Positions 30,121-40,527 of a stretch of DNA of 64,000 nt are shown here, one piece after another (position 1 is the first letter of the stretch; the number at the start of each line of letters is the position of its first letter). The notes under the pieces were generated by a model. The model was not told the DNA's origin and searched no databases. It saw only the letters and a program-made list of their open reading frames with translations. The position numbers and the translations under genes are program-made. The stretch comes from Perkinsus marinus ATCC 50983. Taxonomy: Eukaryota; Perkinsozoa; Perkinsida; Perkinsidae. Location: the NCBI RefSeq assembly GCF_000006405.1, contig NW_003215766.1, positions 3,382 through 67,381 on the forward strand, in the 5' to 3' direction.

Positions 30121-32635
30121 CTAAGGTCCAAAGCCAATATTACTACTTGAGAGTGATGCCGCACAACGACGTGTAGCTGTGTGGGATTCTGATGTTTGCT
30201 GTACCCCACACCAAAAGAGAGAATGCAACATTCTATCTTCTCCTAAACTCCAGCACCGTATACTACGCATTCCAATCTCACTACTAACTGAGACGAGAGT
30301 GTGCCCATCACGAGTAATATCCCCATAGGATGAGTTGGATACTCCCATCATCTCAGACCCTAGCATTATCAACTCGATACTGTCGACTAGGCGGGAAGTA
30401 ACTCTCTCGAGTGATGTATCAACACCCTAGAGCGCTCCACAAGGTGCGGTAACAAAGAGCAAGTGCACATGAGAGATGAATGGTGCAGTAGCGAGTGGAG
30501 TATGAAGCTGTTGCTCAACTATCCCAGGATACTCTGGGAGGCGAGAAGATACCGACCCACCTCAACGGAACAACGTCTGCTCGGTCGATCGGAAGACTTA
30601 AACTTCAGATTGAAACATTGACTCACGCATGAACCGATCATAACCGCCATACTCTAACCGGCCACTAAGGCGGAACATGAATGTTAACTATAAGTTACAC
30701 AGAAGAGATAGTCACCACCAGTAGATCAGGAGCGACGCCGTAGAATTATCCTAGGGTAATTCTAGTAGAATTGGGGCACTGCAACACTGACCATACGAAT
30801 AACCTTACGCAGAAACGATTCGAGAGTAACCCTTCACAATGTGGCCAATACAATCCTGTACGATGCGATCACTAGATAGTAGCTCACGGCTCAGACCCAG
30901 GAGGAGTACCATACGGTTGCCTAACCACAAAGAGTTGATCAAATGGGTGTATTACTATAAACTTACAAGGTACTGCTCCACCATACTCACGACTGAGCCT
31001 CTGCAGAGTGACTCGGGGGACAATAGTGAAATCGTTGAGCATCTGCCTGTCACCAAATAACACCTTAGTCTCGAAGCCGATACAGCCGTCAAGGATTGAG
31101 TTGGAGACTGTAGTGTCCATCTAAAGGGAACTATACAGATCCAGACTTGGCCGCCGCTAAAACTCACTATTGCACCTATACTCCCAGTCGTAGAAATAGT
31201 CACGAACAATATATTCCCAGTTCTGGTCATTGCAAAGCAGGCGTCCGTCCCATCAAGGGGTAGACTCTCGGTCCACGAAAAAGGTGCGCCCATTCGCTTG
31301 CTGTTGTTATCCGTCAGAACCGTCGGGCCGGACTTCACCATAGATGACTGCACATCATCATGTAGGATCTCGATTGGAGATGGCATGTCCGTTGTGAGGA
31401 GAGAACTACGCTTATCAAAGACCTGAGATTATCACATCGATGATTCGGTAGAATTGTGGTACAATCCAACAAAAATGACTGAAACTTCGAGATCATATCA
31501 CAGTCGTTCAAACAAGTCTTCTTGAGAACAGTAAATGTTCGATTATCATCAGCCGCTCGATGGGCAGCAGACAAGAACTAAGCTAGCCACATACTTCCGA
31601 GAGATATCTCATCATCCAACCCCTCGTACAGGTATACTAATCTACCACTCTTTAGCACACGCACATCATCCGTGCAGAAGCCCTCGAAAGTTTCCGAGGT
31701 CAGGAGTACGACACCAGCAAGCATATCCATAACATGCACCCGCAGTCGATCACGAATCGATGTCGCAGCTACTAACCCTACGCTGTGAGGCATGAGGCAG
31801 CAATCCAATATACCCTGCTTACATGAATAAGAAAGAGATGTATTATTGATTTGCATATAGAGGATATCACGGTTGGAAAAGAAGTTATACACACATTGCC
31901 ATTGGCATTTTGACATCGAACGTTTGGCAATTTGCCAAACGTTCGATGTGACGAAAACATCGATTGAATGGGTTGGCTCCGATGTCGCCGACCCAGTAGT
32001 TGTTCCACTGCCTACCAGACCCTCGATAAGTCTAGTGAATCAACATGACGACGCACAGGCTTGAACCAGAAAGACCACTCCGATGGTATTGTATCATGCG
32101 CTATGGGATAGAAGAGGCACCCGGCCTGACCAGTAAGACAGAAAAGGTAATCACCCGACGCGCGCCACATTCCTGTGCCACATTCAACTGGTGTAGCTTC
32201 CAGTTCTTTATTTGTGTCGCAAGACCACCTTTGTAGCTTCGATTCGTGCTTGACTTGAGAGTAGACCACTCCATTGTGATACAATACTGGTTCCATAGAC
32301 ACATCACCAGGGAGTTTCGTCATGATAGTATCTCCTGACGTGCCTCGACTCATAACTAGACCATCAGACTTATCCCATACTGCTACTGCATCATTGCCTA
32401 CATCGCCAATGAGGGCTGTAGAGAAGGACCAAGGATCAGATTTATGCTTGGTCATTGTTCTAGGTGCGAAGGATTTAGCATAGTGCCAAATGGTCTCCCT
32501 GATGCCCAAAAGCCCTTCATCAATCATCGACGCAAGCAACTCGATTCTCATGGTCTCGGGTCCGCGCCTGAGTCGCATTGGATTGGTGCTCTGCTCCTTG
32601 GCGACTGGCATGAGACTTGGCCTCAAGTTGGGCAT
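30121..32635 (-). CDS. Propeller-like protein, multi-exon paralogue
   Basis: Begins at or near MPNLRPSLMPVAKEQS (32635; MRLRRGPETMRIELL is an alternative start) and ends at TAG 30121. Coding pieces on the minus strand include 32012-32635 (YHNGVVYSQVKHESKLQRW, GDYLFCLTGQAGCLFYPI), 31578-31916 (GLVAATSIRDRLRVHVMDML, SGRLVYLYEGLDDEISLG), about 31140-31386 (GTDACFAMTRTGNILFVTIS) and 30121-30372 (GHTLVSVSSEIGMRSIRCW). The repeated G-x-L-h-x-h-x blocks suggest blades of a beta-propeller. Exon borders were not all resolved. A perfect 37-bp palindrome lies between two exonic pieces at 31913-31949. It is most likely a member of a perkinsid-expanded family with the single-exon copy next door. Confidence 0.5.
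31913..31949. repeat. Perfect 37-bp palindrome within a gene
   Basis: Arms of 18 bp (ACATCGAACGTTTGGCAA and complement) flank one T. One arm lies in a segment conserved with the paralogous fragment at 25.9 kb, but the second arm is not shared. The palindrome was therefore probably created by a local inverted duplication. Confidence 0.85.
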
Positions 32636-32780
32636 TCAAGAGGAAATCCAATAACAAGCACTGTAGAAATATCTATCAGCTATCCCCCTACCAATGATGA
32701 CCAAACATGTGATAGTGCAGCTTTAAATCGTCAGAAGCACGCTAGGATATCACAATGTCACCATAGGAGATGCAATGTTC

Positions 32781-34835
32781 TCATTCATGTATCAGAGTAA
32801 CGGCAACTTGAGCTAACTGCAAACATGAGGAAGAAGGAAACTCATTTAACGGGTGATCGAGTGACCTTAAGCTCACCTCTAAAACAACCTCTAGAACAAT
32901 CAGAATGATAACTATAACTTCCAGCTTATTCCCGTGTTCGACATTCAACTCGTTCTGAAAGATATAGGTGTTCAGAGCTTCAGGCCATTCAGTGCCAAAC
33001 CCCGGCAGCAGTAGCACTACCTGTATCATCTCGTACATGTCCTTCATAATATCAAGCTTTTGATTGAGTACATCGAGTCGCTTATGAACATCGAGATAGT
33101 CTCGGCACATATTGTACACTCTCTCGATAAGGTCGAACTCCCTGATATTAGCAGTAATCGTGAGACGATGTCGCATTGGCGTGGCCCCACAAGTACGTAC
33201 CAAAAGACATCAGGGGTATCCAGGATATCACTGTGGAGGTTAATGTTACTCCTTTGAACAAAGAGCTCACCCATCTGGAAGGGCAACGGCATAATACTAC
33301 CACTTCCCTATTATAGTGCCCACCTTCTTGGTAACTTCCCTGATCCCGATGCCTATCTTACCGGTCCTGGCTAGATTCTCTGGAATGTTCCTCGTGCCTT
33401 GGATTGTACGATCTATCGACCATTCGAAAAGATCAAGCTTCACCGATTGCCCGAAAGCGTAGCTGTATGCAAGTCGTTCGTACCTCAAAGGGAGTGAACA
33501 ACATGAGTAGCATAGCATCCGGGCAACTCAGCAGTACTACACGCCGTCTGTGGATAGATGTATATTATCATTCACGATGGTAGATTGATGCCTCTCCTCT
33601 TCGGTCTCTTCCGTTCGGGCACATGCTGGGGTATAACTATCGATCAGGAAATTCAAGGACAGCAGCAATACTGACAACTCACACCATGTAATCATCAAAA
33701 GTCTCAGCTGCTGGTTTCCGAACGTACCTGCTAGATAGACATATAACACAATAGAAGCGATCTAACTTGCATACGGTCTGATGACATTCAAGAGCGTGCG
33801 CCCTTCCACGGCACTAAGACCCCAGAAAACTATGCAGCCGAAATCGAAGAGGAAACAATCTAACCTGAAGATGCACTACTCGACGGAGGTCTGACCGCAT
33901 AGAACCCTCCACTTATAGATGTTGTACTCACCAATCAAATGTCTTCATGTGAATCACCTCAGGATCAAGGACCTGCAACCACTTGCTAGATGCTTGAACG
34001 CATAGGCGCAGTATACATCAAGTTCCAATACTATCCCCTCCAAGCCCTCAGGCTCGACCGAGAATGCCTTCAGAGGATTTCGAGGGTTCGCGGCCTTGCC
34101 ACCTTACACAAGGGCAAATATGAACCGTATCATAAGCCTGCCTCACCGGTGACCATCTCCCATTTGCTAGCGATAGCCCTCAGATCTATCTTATCGCCGA
34201 TCGCGATACCATATACACGCCCAGCAGATTCGTCATGCTTCCGATCTATAAGGAGTAGTTGATCCATTGGTCGGTGTCTCGACAAAACCACCCACTACCA
34301 GCTACGTTCTTTCGTCTACGGCGCCCCGATATGACTCCACCGACTTGGTCAGTTTTCCTTCGAGCAGCGATAACATCATCGGTGGTACTCACCAAAGGTA
34401 CAGCATTCACGTGCCTGCAATATTGAACTGTAATCAGGATCCATCATATCTGCTACCCTTCACTGCACTGACTCTTCGGGGTACCGACATCTGATCGCGA
34501 GTCTCCTAAATTGAAGTTTACCCCAGCTTGATCTGACGCTGCCCTCAGAGACCCTGCCTCTGAGTATCGAGGGGATGCAGGTTGTTGAAAGTCCACAGTC
34601 CAATCACCGGATCGGCCTGACGTGGGTAAAACTACTGAAGATATGTCATGGTTCACCATGGCTGTATACCTTGATGCCTTGGGGGATGAGAATGATCAGT
34701 ATCGATATCTAATGAAAGCTGACTGACCGGTGAGGTCCCATGGGACGGTTCTGCCCAGGATGCAGGGATGAACTCCGGTGGTGTATTGCTGGCCAGAAGC
34801 CGAGCTCGGAGATCATCCGCACGAGAGTCTACCAT
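32781..34835 (-). CDS. RMD1/DUF155 family protein (RMND1/Sif2-like)
   Basis: A multi-exon gene from MVDSRADDLRARLLASN (34835). The N-terminus is long, polar and Pro/Ser-rich. The diagnostic C-terminal half shows the DUF155 (PF02582) order: SYAFGQSVKLDLFEW, then IPENLARTGKIGI, then LFVQRSNINLHSDILDTPDVFW, then RDYLDVHKRLDVLNQKLDI, then a transmembrane helix (LEVIVIILIVLEVVLEV). Human RMND1 and yeast Rmd1/Rmd8 share this layout. RMND1 is a mitochondrial inner-membrane protein that supports mitochondrial translation, whereas yeast Rmd proteins are cytosolic or membrane-linked. Which type this is cannot be told, as no clear mitochondrial presequence was seen. Intermediate exons lie at about 33297-33518 and 33537-33749. 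Family assignment is firm; exon details are approximate. Confidence 0.8.
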
Positions 34836-34966
34836 AAAATGTTCACAGCTAAGACGCAGAGAAAAGACGGCATTCTATAGCTGAAGGCAACATATAACCC
34901 AACACTGTGGGTATATCGCTGAAGAAAGCACTATAGGACCATGGATAGACTATGTACTCGAAAGAC

Positions 34967-37900
34967 CTACGAAACACAAGATGGTGTGCAGCAAGAGGAG
35001 TGCACGTTGAGAAGTCCTAATGCTCTGCCCCGGATTTCTTCTGTTTCTTGTTGTTGGTGTTGATGGAGTCTGATCGACGACTTGTGAGAAAAGCAATAGC
35101 TATAGCTACGAGTCACAAGTGAAGAGGCTCTTTTACCACAGATATTGTCGTCGGGAGTATCATCTGGGTCTGTAGACAACCGCACCAGGCATCTCATCGC
35201 TGTAGATACAACACTCCCTGCTGCTTGGTTTGCCTCAATTAATGGCGGATCATCAAACGCAGTCGAAGAAGCGAGAGAATTCCCTGGCAACGACGGTCAG
35301 TTGACGATAGACGAAGTCACCCAGAAATACTCTCCACCTTCGAAAACATCCCACGTGGTGAGATCATCCTCATTGTGATTAGCTTTGTTGGAGGGGCAAC
35401 GACAATGAAGAGCATCGACCGTTTCGGAATCAGTATCCTCCTGGAGCATGAACAAGTTCCGCCTGAGCCAAGGAACACAATAACTGATAGGGCTCGCTTG
35501 GTGGGAGTTGTGCATCTATTTATGGTCTTACAGATGAGCGGCAGAGAACATTGAAGACCCCGCAACTTTCTTCTCAGTGGTGCCACTTACAAGACCAGGT
35601 GACGATGATGAAGATGATGAAGATGATGATGAGCTTCGACGGCTTCTTGATTCATGAGGCTCCTCTTGAACTACTAGTTCGCTCAAGCTATCTTTCTTCA
35701 TCTGCCGCTGATATATCTTCTCTTCGATAGTGCCTGTTATCAACGTCTAGCTCTGAGCATTGAGTAACTTTACCAGTAGAGAGGAGTCTGTATATCCAAC
35801 AGACCTTGGTTTGGCCGTCCCTCCATATTCTGGCCATAGCCTGCCTGTCATTAGCAGGGTTCCAATCAGGATCGAACATAACAAGCCTATTTCCACCTAA
35901 GGGTACAGCACAGTGAATAGTGATAGCAGTACAGCTCTCTACCGAGGACCTATGAGATTCAGCCCACAGCCACCAGCTTTCGAAGAGAGCAGAAAGACAA
36001 AAGCATCGGCCTTGGGGTCGTTGAAGGTTGACACCAACGAGTGCCGCTTCTTCACCTTGAATAATAACATGCCATCAACACCTATCATGGAGCTTCAGAC
36101 CCTCACCCCAATGCTCCCATCAAGACGAATAACCGGCCACTGTTGCTCTTGGCACATTCTCTGTAACAGATCGATAGTCTGTGTATAGTTAGATATGATG
36201 ACCACTCGGTCACAGCTACGACCATCTCTGGTCCTCAAAGTCCGAAGGAGATTATATACCAGTAAGAACTTCGCTGAAGCTGATATACTGAAGGTCAGGT
36301 TGTGGCGAACTTAGCAACGCTGTCTTATCCCTACATAACTTGATCCCCACGTTTGTTGCCTGCTTGCTTTGCTGCACGGGTGATCCCATCAAGCTCTGCA
36401 AACACGCTATCCGCAGCTTCGAACCCCTTATCACATCGTTTATCGAAGCGTCGAATAAGGGATGGATGGTTACATAACTTCGTTAAACTTTGGATCAGTG
36501 ACAATACATTCTTGCCGACTTTCCCTCTACTAGCAGACCTAGCCACAGTCGTCTGCACACAGTCACTGCTTATGAACGCCTTGTATAGCCGAATCTGTAT
36601 ATCGCTTAGCCGTACGAATGCGACAACGATCTGCTTAGGTGGTAGTACCTTGTACGACTCTGTACATTGTGTTGTGAAATAGATCTTACTTTCGCCAATA
36701 GGGCGTTGGTCCTTCTCAATATAAACTTGTTGCTCATATCGCTCAGTTCAGCTAGCCGCTCATCAGCTAGAGCCTTCTCTTCTGGCGATGCTTCAGGCTC
36801 CCTCCCTTTACTGATCGGGGTAGCGAATCGTCTTCGGAAGCTGTTGCGGCCTTTCTCCTCAGCTAGACAAGGATTTGCTAAGGTTATCATAGCAAAGAAC
36901 TCGTCGAGGTCATTCTGGATAGGTGTGCCCGATAGGAGTAGTCTCTTTCGTGTCCGCAGCCCATTGATACATACTGCTGTCTTTGTGCGATCATTCTTCA
37001 GCCGATGGGCCTCATCACACACCAAGAGGCCAATAGGACAGTCAGCCAGTAGTTGACAATGATTTCTGAATGTTTCATATGAGGCAATTAGGACCCGCAT
37101 GTCTCGATTATATCTAAGTGGGATGGGTGAAGGAAGACTCCGAGGTAAGATAACGAACCGAAATCCGGTGAAGGCACCAATGACCTTATCTCGTTGACTC
37201 TCTGCAACAGCGCAAACCTTGACGCTTTCACCCAGCCATTTTGCAAACTCAGCTTCCCAGTTCTTGACCAATGCTGCCGGGCATACTACCAAAGCCCTGC
37301 TAGACTGAGCTGTGTGTAGCCCTAGCAACAGTATCACTCCCTACCTTTCGATAGCCGGCCCACGGTTCTTGGCTATGTTAGCAGTGAGGAGCGTCCATAC
37401 TATCGTTACGGATTGCAGGGTCTTCCCCAATCCCATATCATCCGCTAGAATACAGCCTTCACCCTCGAAGTCATCAATGAGACCCATGAGGCAGTTGAAT
37501 ACAAATTGGACGCCTTGCCTAGAACAGGCTACTAACAAAGCGGAAATGTGGTTGCATACTACCTCTGATGCTCTCTCAATACAGCAGAGAGACGAGGATC
37601 GACAGAAACCTCATACCCGTCCTCTCCCCGCCATAATACGAGCTGGCACCCATCCCGTACAGGTTCCTCGACTCGCGATGTAGGCTCATTTTCTACGTCC
37701 CTCTCCTCGCTCTGTGGTCTGTACCGTAGAATGGTTTCGGGTAGTCCATACCGTCGCCGGCACCCAAGCGTCTTCCCTGCACTGATAGTGGCCTCTGGAG
37801 CAGCTGTACGCCCAGAAACATCCTCCCGCTTGAGAGGACATCTGAAGGGGGCCTTAAGGACAGCATACTCAATACCATCCACGAGTAACATAGGCATAAT

Positions 37901-38104
37901 AGGTGCTCGTATCAGCACGATGCTCGATTCCACCTGCCCGTCGTTCTGTAAGGGCCCTTCGGCCGAGAAGCTCACATTGAAGGAACGCCTCATTGTGCGA
38001 CCAAACTGAAGGATACCCTCATCAGGGCTCTCAAGAACCCGATGCTTGCAAGACGGAAAACTATTCCCCATTACTCTGCGGAAGTCGATCACAATCATCA
38101 ACAA
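34967..38104 (-). CDS. RAD54: RAD54 DNA-repair translocase (SNF2 family)
   Basis: An SNF2-family ATPase that works with Rad51 in homologous recombination in the nucleus. The exons read in order. First is an N-terminal segment ending [16 protein letters not shown], joined to [20 protein letters not shown]. Walker A is [14 protein letters not shown] (about 37440). Next come [13 protein letters not shown] and the DEAH box in [13 protein letters not shown], then [12 protein letters not shown]. The helicase C half follows ([41 protein letters not shown]). The C-terminus has [19 protein letters not shown] and a piece aligning with the end of animal RAD54 ([11 protein letters not shown]). A Ser run ([12 protein letters not shown], about 35600) is inserted near the C-terminus. 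Introns are short. The [17 protein letters not shown] signature separates RAD54 from ISWI and CHD proteins. Confidence 0.92.
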
Positions 38105-38881
38105 GATAGAATTTAATTAGAATAGATGGCCAATGACCGAAAATGAATGATACAACCTTCCAGTGTGGAAAAGGCATTCCTCCCGAAACCATCAAGCCAT
38201 GTTGTGTGAACGAAGAACATGGATGCAATATGCACATCCTTAATTGGCAGCTACTTCTGGAACATCATAGTGAGGCAACCAGGCAACCCAAGAAGACGAT
38301 AACACGACATTGCAGCGACTACGCAGCGACTACGCAGTGACTACAAGCAGAGAAAATATAAATACTAATCATCTACCCCGCACCAAGTCGAAGAGGGACA
38401 TGGGTCTCAATGGGATCGTCAACCTGATCCAAAGCAAGAGGCATACAAGACCCAAGACCAAAGAAAGGTTGTCTGTCAAACAGGAAGACATGTACCATAC
38501 ATGCCATGGGAGGAGTGGTCGAGCTTCTCAGGAACAGGTAGTACTCTGAGTGACTCACAAACTCTGAGCCACTCCTTGTCAGTCGAATTTCACTCTGATC
38601 CTACCGACGATTTATCAACTAACACAATTCCATCTCCGATTGGGAGAAAGCTATTGCATTCTGACCCGACCCTAAAAAGAGCACGATAGCCAATAAAGCT
38701 CTTCTAAACAACTCTCTCGTGAAAAGTCTCGCCGAGCGAGGACTGCCATCAATAGATGGCTATAGCTTAGTAATGGTTATCATAGCAAGCTAATATACTC
38801 TTAAGAGGTTTGTATTAGCAGAAAAAGCAGCAAGGCTGGGGGAACTAGCTATACGCAATCTTCGAGCAGCATGCATTAAAA
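38105..38881. other. Intergenic region
   Basis: No supported gene. Holds a short tandem repeat, GCGACTACGCA repeated near 38312-38342. It should contain the RAD54 5' region and the asparaginase 3' end. Confidence 0.5.
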
Positions 38882-40174
38882 TTACTGACCGAAAGAGAGA
38901 TCACGGAAAGGATCCTCAGCAGAGGTGTCGTTCATAGTGATCTCGCCACGGATGTTAACACCGAAGTCCTTAGCAATATCGGAGGTCTTCATACCAGCAC
39001 CCAACATGTAACTGAGCTTCGTCACAGCAGCCTCAGGTGTCATATCACCGCCACTGATGACACCGAGATCGAGAAGCTGAGCTCCAGCAGCATAGTCAGC
39101 GAGTTCAACAACGCCACGCAGGACTTGAGAAACGGCAACAACTGGCACGTCAAGATCCTGGCACTCGATGAGGAAGTCAGTGAAAGCAGCCTGGTTGGAG
39201 GGAGCATCGCCAGTACCGTAAAGCAGGAGGACAACGCCCTTCACAGCCTCAGGAGTGAGAGATTCAAAACTGGAGAGACCGGGAATAACTCTGATAGGGA
39301 GAATGGAAGATTCCATATTGGACTGGACAGAGAACGGACCAGTAGGAGCAGGAAGAATGAGCTCCTTGTCAAAGGCAAGGCCGACACCCATGGTAGCAAG
39401 ATAAGGGAACTTGGGGGACTCGAAGGCCTCGATAGCCCCACTATCAATCTTAACAGCACGAGTACCACGGATGAGCTCAGTATCGAAGAAAATGCTCACC
39501 TCGGGAACAGTATAGAGACCCGCGAGCATGATAGAGATGACCATATTCCTCCTGGCATCACTATGAGGTTCATCGAAAGCTAGGATGGAGCCAGTGATGA
39601 TAACACTCTTTGAAAGGTTGGAGAACATGTAGTCAAGAGCGCCCGAAGAGTAGGCCATAGTATCAGTGCCATGAAGGATGACGAAACCATCATAATCTGC
39701 GTAGTTATCCTCAATAGTCTTAGCCATCTGAGCCCAGTGAGCGGGGGACATATCGGAACTGTCAATTAGGTTCTCATACTCGATAACATCAAACGCGGGC
39801 ATGCCAGGAGCTTGGAGCTCAGGAAGGTTGTTGAGCTGCTCAGTAAGGTAACCAGGTACAGGATGAAGAGTACCATTGGCATAAGGCAGCATACCGATAG
39901 TACCACCAGTGTAGATAACGAGGACCTTGCCAGGTGCATGTCTCTCCATAGGACTGTAGACAGGCCTCAGGACCTCGTCATCACAGTCACCACCCTCAGT
40001 CGGTTGGAAACAGAAACCCTTACCCTTCTGGTAGAAGCCATAGCAAGCACCATCCTCTTGAGGGTAAGACCCGAACTTGGAGTAATGGCAAGGAGAGTAT
40101 GAATCACACAACTCCTGGCACCACTCGGCGGAAGCGGCACCGATTAGAGAAAGGGCGAAAAGAGAGAAACGCAT
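38882..40174 (-). CDS. Secreted L-asparaginase (type I-like) with N-terminal Cys-rich domain
   Basis: A single-exon frame of 430 codons. MRFSLFALSLIGAASA is a classic signal peptide. A short domain with seven cysteines follows (residues about 18-65, CQELCDSYSPC...GACYGFY...GFCF...DCDD). The catalytic N-terminal domain begins with VLVIYTGGTIGM (first catalytic Thr) and carries VILHGTDTMAYSSGALDYM (second Thr/Asp site) and SVIITGSILAFDEPHSDARRN. The C-terminal domain ends with EAAVTKLSYMLGAGM. The spacing matches bacterial AnsA-type and eukaryotic cytosolic-type asparaginases (about 340 residues) plus the leader and Cys-rich part. It hydrolyses L-asparagine to aspartate and ammonia, here presumably outside the cell or in a secretory compartment. 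It is intronless while both neighbours have many introns, which may point to retroposition or acquisition by transfer. Confidence 0.93.
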   Translation of the reverse strand: MRFSLFALSLIGAASAEWCQELCDSYSPCHYSKFGSYPQEDGACYGFYQKGKGFCFQPTEGGDCDDEVLRPVYSPMERHAPGKVLVIYTGGTIGMLPYANGTLHPVPGYLTEQLNNLPELQAPGMPAFDVIEYENLIDSSDMSPAHWAQMAKTIEDNYADYDGFVILHGTDTMAYSSGALDYMFSNLSKSVIITGSILAFDEPHSDARRNMVISIMLAGLYTVPEVSIFFDTELIRGTRAVKIDSGAIEAFESPKFPYLATMGVGLAFDKELILPAPTGPFSVQSNMESSILPIRVIPGLSSFESLTPEAVKGVVLLLYGTGDAPSNQAAFTDFLIECQDLDVPVVAVSQVLRGVVELADYAAGAQLLDLGVISGGDMTPEAAVTKLSYMLGAGMKTSDIAKDFGVNIRGEITMNDTSAEDPFRDLSFGQ

Positions 40175-40527
40175 ACCAGCTATTATAAATGAACAAACTG
40201 AAATCGAACAAGATTATTTAAATGGTATAAACATTCTAAGAATTAGCCTAAAAACAATACAACTAACTACAAAACCACCAATCTGTGGAAAGGCCAAGCT
40301 GCATAGCGCGTGACCGCTCGATCTTAGCTTACTAAGCTAAGCTTAGCGTGAAGGAATTTGCAAATCCCCAGCACTACCGATTCTCTAGCCATGGTTCGGA
40401 GGCCTCTAACTCAAACTGCAACCAAGCACATAATCGAAGAAACGGCTTATTGTATCAATATCATCGCCGATATAAACGTTGCCTGGGATGTTTAGCGTAA
40501 CCAGCCCCTCCAAAGACCACACACAGC
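40175..40527. other. Intergenic region between asparaginase and Aquarius
   Basis: AT-rich near the asparaginase start (40190-40280) and contains an AGCTTACTAAGCTAAGCT motif near 40325. No gene. It should include the asparaginase promoter or trans-splice acceptor and the Aquarius 3' UTR. Confidence 0.45.

Noticed and set aside
38312-38342. CRISPR-like or satellite array
   Set aside because: Only three short direct units without spacers; simple local duplication.
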